A stretch of 64,000 nucleotides of DNA from Bacteroidales bacterium (GTDB lineage: Bacteria > Bacteroidota > Bacteroidia > Bacteroidales > F082): positions 53,161 to 117,160 of the forward strand of contig JALNZT010000009.1 in the NCBI GenBank assembly GCA_023229135.1, in the 5' to 3' direction. This document shows positions 45,701-52,232 of the stretch, one piece after another. The translations under genes were made by a program, and so were the position numbers. Below the pieces are notes generated by a model, which was not told where the DNA came from, did not search any database, and saw only the letters and a program-made list of their open reading frames with translations. Numbering within the stretch: the stretch's first letter is position 1; the number at the start of each line of letters is the position of its first letter.

Positions 45701-46643
45701 CGTTTGGTTTTATATGCAAATGGTTAAGGTTAGGTCCGATGCTGGTTACTGCCAGGGTAGACTCGTGTGCTGCTGGAAAACGATATCCGGTTGGGTTGTC
45801 CGGAAACTGTTCTGTACCATTTCCAGCCGCGGAAACAACGAGTGTGCCCATTTCTCGCACCAAATTCAATAGATTCATGTGGGTTGTAGAACCACCACTT
45901 ACCCAGCTTGTATTTATAATTTTTACACCGTCAACGGCCATTTGGCATATCCGTTCGTAATCCATAAACCCAACAGCGAGGCTACTATTGAAACCAATAC
46001 TGCTCATGCCAGTAGAGTTGTCAGTATCACCGGCGGCAGCACCTGCCACAGCCGTGCCATGTCCTCCAACTATTCCACTTCCTCCATAAGTCATTTTTAC
46101 TTTATTGACCAGATCCTCATGATTCAGATTAAAGCCAAAGTCAGTTATGCCTATTATTACGTTAGAATCACCCTGGGTGATGTCCCATGCCTGCTTGGCA
46201 TTGATTACATCCAGAGCCCAGTTAGGGCCAAGGGTTTCATCAAGAAAATGATAGTCATTGGGTGTATATGCCAAATGCAGCACTGGCACTCGTTCCACCA
46301 GGTCATAATAATGACTGTATGATTGCTCAAGCTCGGTTTTTAAATTTTCAGCATTACCTCCAAATGACAATTTATATACACGGTCTAGATCGTATTTATC
46401 AGGCAGTGTAATAGAGTCCACACACGAAAGATATCTTTCAAAATCATAGACTTCGTAATTATTAAGCACATTCTTCAGGTTTAAATCGTCAACAATGGCT
46501 TGTGTTCTACCATCTTTATAAACAAATTGTGGAATGGCATCTTCATCTACAACATAAACATACAGTTGTGATTCCTCAAAATCCTGAGGAAATATACTGT
46601 GAGTAAAAAACAGGATAAGTATAAAAGTTATTAAATATTTCAT
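42741..46643 (-). CDS. Large surface S8 protease with beta-helix and T9SS tail
   Basis: The protein has 1300 residues. A signal peptide precedes a subtilisin domain with Asp168 in GITDFGFN, His195 in GGHGTAVAG, Asn275 in SAAGNG and Ser354 in WGTSYASPM, so all catalytic residues are present. A right-handed beta-helix section covers roughly residues 450-860 (FSNLKFGKNAKIIVKRGGHL, MRNGAIIENARTAIL). A helical region follows (about 900-1180), then a T9SS tail (LSPNPANEYVIIAFD to LIIQ). It may process or bind surface material. A run of nine G in the coding strand (44385-44393) encodes part of PFGGGLN and is a slippage risk. Poly-G lies 267 bases upstream of the start. Confidence 0.88.
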   Translation of the reverse strand: MKYLITFILILFFTHSIFPQDFEESQLYVYVVDEDAIPQFVYKDGRTQAIVDDLNLKNVLNNYEVYDFERYLSCVDSITLPDKYDLDRVYKLSFGGNAENLKTELEQSYSHYYDLVERVPVLHLAYTPNDYHFLDETLGPNWALDVINAKQAWDITQGDSNVIIGITDFGFNLNHEDLVNKVKMTYGGSGIVGGHGTAVAGAAAGDTDNSTGMSSIGFNSSLAVGFMDYERICQMAVDGVKIINTSWVSGGSTTHMNLLNLVREMGTLVVSAAGNGTEQFPDNPTGYRFPAAHESTLAVTSIGPNLNHLHIKPNEDTMYHTHHDMIDICAPGYGIIVPWDGSSNANYIIGWGTSYASPMVAGLAGLLHSLDPDLSPAELKAVIQATALPVSDAHLFPEGHLGAGVINAYAAVDFIANCAPTIISVNTSWDKDQTFFCDIIVEEGAVLEVFSNLKFGKNAKIIVKRGGHLILDGAKLSFIEKDRGLWPGIEVWGTYAESQFPSGNPHQGKITMRNGAIIENARTAILAGRSIASHYTDKGNGLPFIPNYQYNGGIVVIHQASFVNNKVSIYWPPYENHHPIDQSIMDNAGFVHNADFIYNAPPNAEIDSEVFIMLNGVRGIGTKGNHFYGNEQTGILSLNAGFTVKSSCLDEFLPCQNYRLSTFNNLRYGVRALGSASGKTFGIDTAVFNNTITGVYTSQVDHFSITRSQFNVLPSGQAPDHLGGIYVDGNAFGFQIEENQFTGNYTPSPFGGGLNIGITFNQTGPFANELYNNTFEQLNIATLSMNQNRDQLGTVGLCIKCNNYVGNEYDIVADYDDQQYAWGGIATHQGSSAATPDAPAGNRFSWANNPNTPFSDIYNQGGRIFYYYHANASPALKLKPNYYNEDKVTIEKGNPLAIWDPELSCPSNLSPPGGGHNKEELKSMMTEAEQEADSTQNLIDILKDAGDTETLHWDVSMSAPWQGMEVYSELMSVGPYVSDTVLAAAIEKENVLMDAMIRDVLVANPHSAKSEALMEQLGRRFMPLPDYMLHEILQGQSLVSVYEKLQANLSQQKQKQAIYQKQLVQLYLNDTLQPASSTDSLVNLLLASGHSAPWYRAAFIRYELGDSMTSAAILNSIPATFGFSGDQLQSHNQLLTLLEEDELLRSQGKSLSVPDSTTVDWLFELMETAGLPASIYARNILLAYGLVEHQPQYLLPDDTKSEPVKRPHSQSPSKMEVLKLSPNPANEYVIIAFDVDEQKDIEGSVIIKVSAINGSLIDTMPLSKQKDQLVFSLEGYKPGTYVFSLYYNNQLLESKRLIIQ

Positions 46644-47181
46644 TTTCTTAGGTTATTTATTTGATGTGAATAATAAATATATTTGCAAATTAAAAAGTAA
46701 TTTTAAGTTTTAGTGACCCGATTTAATCGATTATCACTCAACATAGTCGCCATCTTCTGTGCATTGCACTTTTATAAGAAGATGACGCTGATTCGGTCGA
46801 ATCTGTTCTTCCCTAACCAATAAATGTGTTTGTTTGTAAAATAAGCTACATAATTCCATGTTTAAGAAAAGTTCACTGGTTTTGGTCCAGAAATTCTTGA
46901 TAAAATAGCGGGGGGGGGGGGGGGTATTATCCTGTATTTCAATATTATATATAACTTAGTTAAAAAGAGAAAAAGCCAATAGTTTTTTAATCGTATTTCA
47001 TTCAGCACACATGTTGCTTGAATTACTATTTGTTGTTTTGTTATAGAATAGCTCATGCCCTTTGGAAACATTAGAAACAGAATTATACTAAGTCTAATCA
47101 CTTTATTTGCAATATTTTGTTTATATCAGCCTAAATTATTGTGAAAGTATATGAAAAGCATTGTATAGTATGTATGGTATA
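46644..47181. other. Gene-free gap with a poly-G tract
   Basis: No credible gene is seen in these 538 bases. A run of 15 G lies at 46910-46924 (C-tract on the strand of the protease gene). A minus frame at 46862-47101 reads through it as PPPPP and has no domain. The rest is AT-rich and may hold the promoter of the 1300-residue protease. Confidence 0.6.
46910..46924. repeat. Homopolymer run of 15 G
   Basis: Fifteen consecutive G follow ATAGC. It lies 267 bases upstream of the surface protease start. Such runs mutate by slippage and can change promoter spacing or reading frame. Confidence 0.9.
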
Positions 47182-47975
47182 TTATGTTAAGATATGTATT
47201 TTATTTCTCCTAACCTCCACCTGCAACTGACTCACCCCCGGCCCATCAGTGCTTTCGTCGGTATTGTAGGAAAGTCGTTCTTTTTGCTGGTCTTCTCTGG
47301 ACTTACGAATGAAGATGCTTTCGGCATTGTTTTGTTGCTTTCCGGTGGTGTCGCCGCTGGCAAAATACCCACTCGGATCAGTAAAGCGCAGCGGGTTGTT
47401 AAATACATAACCATAACGGTTGTAGCTCTGGCTGTATTCGGGCTGCTGGATAAAGGGGTCGGGGCTGAGAACATGGCCTATAAGTGGATCATACACCCTG
47501 CCATTCATGTTTATAAGGCCAAATTGGTCTAAATGCTCATGAAAAGTATAGCCCCTGTCGGTTATAGTGCTGGTAGTAATATTGTCGTAAGTCCAGTTTT
47601 GAGCGTTACGCCTGCGACCAAAGGCATCGTAGCTGTAGCTTTCGGTCAGCACACCATCTGTATCGGCCAGGCCCATGAGGCTGCCCTGATGGTCTTTTAG
47701 CACGTAATGCATTTGCTGATCATCATTCATGGCGGTAAAGATAGCAAAAACTCCGGTTGGGACAAAGGGTCTGTTCCCAAATAACCTGACCATTTCTACT
47801 TGTTCTTTTGCCCGCCAACTGCGTTAAAAATACTCGCCGTAGCATTGCTATGCCTGCGTTTTTTGCCTTGTTGGCGAACAAAATAACTGCTTATAAATTA
47901 GTCACGTTATTTGGGAACAAACCCTAAGCAGGTAATGGCGATGTATTTCCTGGTTTTCGGTATTGAGTTCGAGCT
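47182..47975 (-). pseudogene. Orphan RHS-core 3' fragment D, split by a MITE
   Basis: The minus strand carries TGVFAIFTAMNDDQQMHYVL, KDHQGSLMGLADTDGVLTES, YDAFGRRRNAQNW and the rest of the RHS core to the linker QLQVE, then only about nine further residues. Homology to the main RHS gene extends from 47975, but the 158-base element at 47767-47924 splits it between LGP and TGV. The very short end after the linker suggests that its toxin tip was lost. It is decayed and probably silent. Confidence 0.78.
47767..47924. mobile_element. 158-bp MITE, copy 2, inside an RHS fragment
   Basis: It has the same length as copy 1. The ends are GGGTCTGTTCCCAAATAA on the left, and GGGTTTGTTCCCAAATAA inward from the right. 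The interior shares CGCCAACTGCGTTAAAAATA and TGCTATGCCTGCGTTTTTTG with copy 1. The flanks read AAA and TAA, so the target duplication has either drifted or is imperfect. Confidence 0.85.
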
Positions 47976-48010
47976 TGTGGCCAAAACCCTGCGCCAAAGC
48001 GTTTCTCTCG

Positions 48011-48439
48011 TCAATATTTTAATTGCCTTTCTGGACTTGTTATCATTGGATTGTCCTTTTCAATAGGCTCGAGATTAAACTCATAGAGCTCAACCTCCTT
48101 TCCCAATTTATATGTTATTATGAAGCGTATGTTATCACATTTTAAATAGTATTCATAAATAAATGAGACTCTTTTACCATCAGTAGTTGCTTGAATATAA
48201 TCATTTATAAAAACTCCTTTTCTATTTGCAAAATCACATTCATTCTTTAATTCATTTATTAATGCAACTGTTTGTTCAGCAGGAAAGTATTTCTCAGAGA
48301 AAGCACTATATGCGTTCCCTAAAGAAATATCATTCAACAACTTATCAGCTTCGCTTTTTGCTTGACGTACTTGATTAGGGCTATCACATCCAACAAATAA
48401 AATAACACAAATTGATATTATTAGTATTCGCTTAATCAT
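48011..48439 (-). CDS. Small lipoprotein, possible immunity protein
   Basis: The start at 48439 (MIKRILIISICVILFVGC) gives a lipobox with Cys18; an ATG 12 codons upstream would spoil it. The 142-residue product has a mature part with YSAFSEKYFPAEQTVALINE and FIYEYYLKCDNIRFIITYKL and resembles small DUF4019-like or 'SnoaL-like' secreted folds, but I do not assign a family. It overlaps the upstream membrane-protein gene by 8 bases and lies two genes downstream of RHS cassette C, so it may protect against that cassette's C-terminal domain. Confidence 0.6.
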   Translation of the reverse strand: MIKRILIISICVILFVGCDSPNQVRQAKSEADKLLNDISLGNAYSAFSEKYFPAEQTVALINELKNECDFANRKGVFINDYIQATTDGKRVSFIYEYYLKCDNIRFIITYKLGKEVELYEFNLEPIEKDNPMITSPERQLKY

Positions 48440-48812
48440 TTGGTTTTCGAAATTTATAAAAATAGACTTTCCCATTTTTCTTTAATTTTAAAGTGTCTGA
48501 GTTTACCTCTTTAATAATTAAATCTCCTCTTTTAGCAATTTTGTAAAAAATCTGATTGTTGTTCAATTCACTTGTGAAAGGATAAAATACAAACTCTTTC
48601 TCAATTCCTTCAATTTTAAAAACACTACCATGATACCCGATCTTAGCATATTCTATATTCCCACTAATATTTGAATTGTCAAAGCGGATAAAAAATTGTT
48701 CTTCTCGATCTTTTCCTATTTTCTGAGTTATGAAAAGATAAACAACTACCATGAAAAAAATTAATATCCCAAAATATATCTTTTTCACCCCAAAATTATT
48801 TACGGAAATCAT
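48432..48812 (-). CDS. Small membrane-anchored protein, possible immunity protein
   Basis: The start at 48812 (MISVNNFGVKKIYFGILIFF) gives 126 residues and one membrane helix near residues 10-30; an earlier ATG at 48848 would lie deeper in the toxin gene. The mature part has YHGSVFKIEGIEKEFVFYPF and GDLIIKEVNSDTLKLKKNGK. It overlaps the end of RHS cassette C by 17 bases, the tight arrangement expected of toxin and immunity genes. The family is unrecognised. Confidence 0.6.
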   Translation of the reverse strand: MISVNNFGVKKIYFGILIFFMVVVYLFITQKIGKDREEQFFIRFDNSNISGNIEYAKIGYHGSVFKIEGIEKEFVFYPFTSELNNNQIFYKIAKRGDLIIKEVNSDTLKLKKNGKVYFYKFRKPND

Positions 48813-49530
48813 ACAAAATCCAAGTATTACTAACACCTGCAGCACCATTTACTGGAACGGGCCCAGCAGGTAATCCAACACCCAAATTCAACTCTCTTCC
48901 AATTATAAAAGAACCTCCGACATTTGGAGTTACATATCCAGTAACTCCAATTTTTCCACCAGCAGCAACCCCTCCTGCCCCAAAGATTGTTGGAAAATCA
49001 CCAGTAGGTGTGCTTGTTTGCATCATCGAACGGCTTATATTATTTACATTTCCAAAATAATTAGCTAATTCCAAATTTAACGTCGCATCAACAGAAAAAC
49101 CACCACCTATAGATTGAGAGGCTGTTATCATTGGTTTCCATGAAGCTTCTGGGCCATGAGTAACCCATCTTAACTCAATACTAGATCCACCTCCAACCCC
49201 AACAATACCGTTAAACCCAACTCCAATGGCAATAAAATCAGGAATAATCATTCTTCCTATTGCAGAATTATAAGCATCGCTTATCCATCCATCACCATAA
49301 TTTGTAGATCCCCCCTCAACACTCAACTGACTCACCCCCGGCCCGTCAGTGCTTTCATCGGTATTGTAGGAAAGTCGTTCTTTTTGTTGGTCTTCCTTGG
49401 CCTGTCGGATAACGATGCTCTCGGCATTGTTTTGTTGCTTGCCGGTAGTATCGCCGCTGGCAAAATACCCACTCGGGTCGGTATAGCGCAGCGGGTTGTT
49501 AAATACATAGCCGTAGCGGTTGTAGCTCAT
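48796..49530 (-). CDS. Orphan RHS C-terminal cassette C
   Basis: The frame starts with ATG exactly at the edge of RHS homology (MSYNRYGYVFNNPLRYTDPS), passes the constant linker to GVSQLSVEGG, and then has a unique ~173-residue tail. The tail is Gly-rich with alternating hydrophobic residues (FIAIGVGFNGIVGVGGG, SIELRWVTHGPEASWKP, AAGGKIGVTGYVTPNVGG), which suggests a beta-rich, perhaps membrane-active, domain; it ends NTWILYDFRK. I cannot name the family. Its upstream RHS body is missing, so it would need recombination onto the full RHS gene to be delivered. Two small genes follow. Confidence 0.7.
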   Translation of the reverse strand: MSYNRYGYVFNNPLRYTDPSGYFASGDTTGKQQNNAESIVIRQAKEDQQKERLSYNTDESTDGPGVSQLSVEGGSTNYGDGWISDAYNSAIGRMIIPDFIAIGVGFNGIVGVGGGSSIELRWVTHGPEASWKPMITASQSIGGGFSVDATLNLELANYFGNVNNISRSMMQTSTPTGDFPTIFGAGGVAAGGKIGVTGYVTPNVGGSFIIGRELNLGVGLPAGPVPVNGAAGVSNTWILYDFRK

Positions 49531-49563
49531 AGGCAGAGCAGTCTTTGAGAGCAGGATGTAAAA

Positions 49564-49764
49564 TTAATTGCCGGAATACTTCTTAAGCAGTTTTTTACAC
49601 TCATACTTACACAATTGAAATCCTAAAAACAAACCTAAACTTAGCCAAAAATAATAGCTAATAAATTCTGAGATAATTATTTCTTGTCCAATCGAAGATA
49701 ACAATATACTGATGATAAGGTTAATTACCAATATCCACATTAAAGAATTGCGTTTTTCGTTCAT
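49564..49764 (-). CDS. Small two-helix membrane protein, possible immunity protein
   Basis: This 66-residue protein has two hydrophobic segments (ILVINLIISILLSSIG and YYFWLSLGLFLGFQL) and a Lys/Cys-rich end. Its start overlaps the preceding small gene by 4 bases (ATGA), so both are probably translated together. The pair follows RHS cassette B. Function is inferred only from position. Confidence 0.55.
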   Translation of the reverse strand: MNEKRNSLMWILVINLIISILLSSIGQEIIISEFISYYFWLSLGLFLGFQLCKYECKKLLKKYSGN

Positions 49765-49964
49765 TTTACACGACCTGTTAAAAAGACAATAAAACTAAAG
49801 ATAAAAAAGATGAAAAAGATGAGTGCTAATACATCAGCATATGGTTTGATTAAGGGAATATACTTAAAAAAAAACCCATAGTAAATAAAAACGCAGCCCA
49901 AACCGATAATTGATGCATTTCTAAAAACAATAAATACTGAGCGTTTTACATAATACTTTTTCAT
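49761..49964 (-). CDS. Small two-helix membrane protein, possible immunity protein
   Basis: This 67-residue protein has a basic N-terminus (MKKYYVKRSVFIVF) and two hydrophobic stretches (SIIGLGCVFIYYGFFF and VLALIFFIFFIFSFIVFL). It starts 7 bases after the stop of RHS cassette B and overlaps the next small gene by ATGA. Small membrane proteins right after an RHS tip are plausible immunity proteins for membrane-acting toxins, but no family is recognised. Confidence 0.55.
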   Translation of the reverse strand: MKKYYVKRSVFIVFRNASIIGLGCVFIYYGFFFKYIPLIKPYADVLALIFFIFFIFSFIVFLTGRVK

Positions 49965-49971
49965 ATTTAAC

Positions 49972-51140
49972 TCATTTCTTTCGGTATTTATAATAATCCT
50001 CCTTCAGCTGAATATGTTGAATATTGTTAATGTAATGATCGTTTTTTTGAATTAAATGATCATTTTTACCGTTTAAAGATTCATTAATTTCTTGCGTTTT
50101 CATATTCTCACTTTTCAAATAGTAATAAATAATTCCCACGCTAAACGCTCCTCCTACAAACCAATTATGCCATTTACCGTCATCACCACCACCTCTATTG
50201 TCTTGATTCTGATGTATTGGATTTTGAGAAGGATGTTCAAACGTATAACTTAATGGTCCAGGGTAATTTTCAAATCCCTCACCGGCATAGTTTTCCTTTA
50301 AGTAGTAATAGCTTGTCATGAGGGTACCTGTACCTAAAATAATCATTGCCAAAGGTGGTATTCTTGACGCCTGTGCACTAAGCAATAAAGTCTGCGACAT
50401 GGTTTCACCAGCTCGGGTCCTTCTTGGTGTATATTCCTCTTTTTCAACCTTCAAACTGAATTCCTCAGGTCCGTTCAATGCAATATCTGTATTTGTTATA
50501 TAAGGAATTGCATCTTTATTTATTGGTAAGTGAAGCTGCATCAAGGGTCTGTTAGACATACCTGTACTGTCGCCCTGTGCAAAATAGCCGCTCGGGTCGG
50601 TATAGCGCAACGGGTTGTTAAATACATAACCGTAGCGGTTGTAGCTCTGGCTGTATTCGGGCTGCTGGATAAAGGGATCGGGACTGAGAACATGGCCTAT
50701 TAGTGGGTCATACACGCGACCATTCATATTTATAAGACCAAATTCGTCCAAATGCTCGTGAAAAGTGTAGCCCCTGTCGGTTATAGTGCTGGTAGTAATG
50801 TTGTTATAACTCCAGTTATCAGCGTTACGCCTGCGGCCAAAGGCATCGTAGCTGTAGCTTTCTACCAGCCTGCCATCGACATCAGCCAGGCCCATAAGGC
50901 TGCCCTGATGGTCTTTTAGCACGTAATGCATTTGCTGATCATCATTCATGGCGGTAAAGATAGCAAAAACTCCGGTTGGTCCAAGCAAGTAATGGCGATG
51001 TATTTCCTGGTTTTCTGAATTGAGTTCGAACTCGTATTCCGGTGTAAAATAATATTTCTGCCGGCGACTATTATTGTCAGCATTGGTGTTTTGCTGCCAT
51101 ATACGTTGGCTGTATGGCCCGTAAGCGATGTTAAGCTCGT
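49972..51140 (-). CDS. Orphan RHS C-terminal cassette B
   Basis: RHS homology starts at about 51140 (LNIAYGPYSQRIWQQNTNAD) with an open frame, although the first usable start is a TTG at 50988 within HYLLGPTG. The core runs to NPLRYTDPSGYFAQGDSTG, then departs from the other copies earlier than they do. The ~200-residue tip has a Pro/basic section (KVEKEEYTPRRTRAGETMSQ), a hydrophobic stretch near SRIPPLAMIILGTGTLMTSY, a Gly/Asp turn and a Lys/Asn-rich end, KEDYYKYRKK. The domain is unrecognised. It lacks a promoter, signal peptide and RHS shell, so it is a stored rather than directly delivered tip. Confidence 0.7.
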
Positions 51141-51194
51141 CTCGTAGTCGCAGTTTCTATACTGAGCGGGGAAGTAAAAAAATAATGTAGCCGA

Positions 51195-51211
51195 CGTAGT
51201 TACAAACTACG
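51195..51211. repeat. CGTAGTT-ACA-AACTACG hairpin
   Basis: This is a perfect 7-base stem in the short gap 51141-51293 between cassette B and the DUF4240 gene. It resembles short palindromic repeats scattered in Bacteroidota genomes. No other feature was seen in the gap. Confidence 0.5.
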
Positions 51212-51293
51212 CCGAGTGGGGGTATTCTAAAAGTACTTGACGCATTTATTAGATCGGTAAGGCTTAAAAATATTGCTGCACTATAAAATAAAA

Positions 51294-51312
51294 GCCCTGC
51301 TTTACGCAAGGC
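51294..51312 (-). terminator. Terminator of the full RHS operon
   Basis: On the minus strand GCCTTG pairs with CAGGGC (one G-T wobble) around GCGTAAAG-type loop sequence, followed by TTTTATTTTATAG. It overlaps the DUF4240 stop codon and would end the RHS-immunity transcript before cassette B. Confidence 0.65.
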
Positions 51313-51838
51313 TTTCATTTTTATATCTTTTCCACAATTCGGGGTATTTAAACGGTAACTCTTCTTCTTTCCAGTCTTCCCCTTCTATTTCTTCCCCTTC
51401 ATCATAATTTAAATAATCAAAGGCTTTATCTCTGGGCAATTCCTCTCCTGTATCGCCTCCAAGCTTCTTAATAAACGCATGGTCAGCAATGTATAGCATT
51501 TCTTCTCCACCAAACTCTAATTCTTGGATATTACTTTTTGCAATTACCTCTGGATTCTCTATTGCCTTATGAAAAAGCTCCTTTCCTTCGGCAATCAATC
51601 TACATCTAAAATATAGAAAACTATCATCGCTAACATAGTCATTAACTATTTTTGCGGCAGCCATTATATTGTACCGTGCAGATTTTGAAAGAGCCTCTCT
51701 GAACCGATATTCAAACTCAATGATTTTGCTTTCTTCTAAAAGGGATAGCTTATTTATTAAGAGCTCAATTTGATGTGTGAAATCTCGACTTTCTTCCTTT
51801 GATTGCTCAATGATTTCCCAAAAAACTAATTCATTCAT
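51302..51838 (-). CDS. DUF4240 protein, likely immunity protein
   Basis: The protein has 178 residues. It begins MNELVFWEIIEQSKEESRDF and has LSLLEESKIIEFEYRFREAL, AAAKIVNDYVSDDSFLYFRC and RLIAEGKELFHKAIENPEVI. This W-I/L-I-E...F...SDD-F-YFR-WLI-GKE pattern is DUF4240, found next to polymorphic toxins and known as a candidate immunity family. It is acidic at the C-terminus. It follows the 126-residue gene by 4 bases and is third in the operon of the full-length RHS gene. Confidence 0.8.
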   Translation of the reverse strand: MNELVFWEIIEQSKEESRDFTHQIELLINKLSLLEESKIIEFEYRFREALSKSARYNIMAAAKIVNDYVSDDSFLYFRCRLIAEGKELFHKAIENPEVIAKSNIQELEFGGEEMLYIADHAFIKKLGGDTGEELPRDKAFDYLNYDEGEEIEGEDWKEEELPFKYPELWKRYKNESLA

Positions 51839-51842
51839 TTAG

Positions 51843-52223
51843 CTAAACCAGTTGTTTTAAATCATTTTCAAACGCATTTATATCAAAGTCTTTGACCTTT
51901 TCCGATATTACTTGAAGGGATTCTAAAATCCCTTCAAGTATAAAACCTTTTAAATTAGTTTCTGTAGTATCCTTAAATCGGTCAAAATCAAAATCGACAT
52001 CATATTCAAACATCTTTTTAGACTTAGTAAACTTAGGTTTTCTTGGCTTAAAAAAAGCTTTAAAACCCTCACTCATTGATACAATACCAAAATACAGTTC
52101 ATCTAATGAATCTCCATATTTATTTGGTTGAAAATGTTTTTCAAGCTCACTTGAAAGTTCATTTACAATATTAGATTTACCAGTAAGTTTATTGTCTAAA
52201 TATAATGCTAAGCGTACTTTCAT
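51843..52223 (-). CDS. Small cytoplasmic protein, likely immunity protein of the RHS tip
   Basis: The protein has 126 residues and no signal peptide. It begins MKVRLALYLDNKLTGKSNIV and has KKMFEYDVDFDFDRFKDTTE and FILEGILESLQVISEKVKDF. The family is not one I can name with confidence, but the alpha+beta, acidic character is common in immunity proteins. It starts 9 bases after the RHS toxin stop, the closest position to the nuclease-like tip, so it is the best candidate to neutralise it. Confidence 0.65.
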   Translation of the reverse strand: MKVRLALYLDNKLTGKSNIVNELSSELEKHFQPNKYGDSLDELYFGIVSMSEGFKAFFKPRKPKFTKSKKMFEYDVDFDFDRFKDTTETNLKGFILEGILESLQVISEKVKDFDINAFENDLKQLV

Positions 52224-52232
52224 TATTCAAAT

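Noticed and set aside
43439..45960. Several 60-115-residue frames antisense to the surface protease
   Set aside because: They are shadows of a long, well-supported gene with intact catalytic motifs.
46862..47101. 79-residue - strand frame through the 15-G run
   Set aside because: It exists only because the run reads as PPPPP; no domain, no context.
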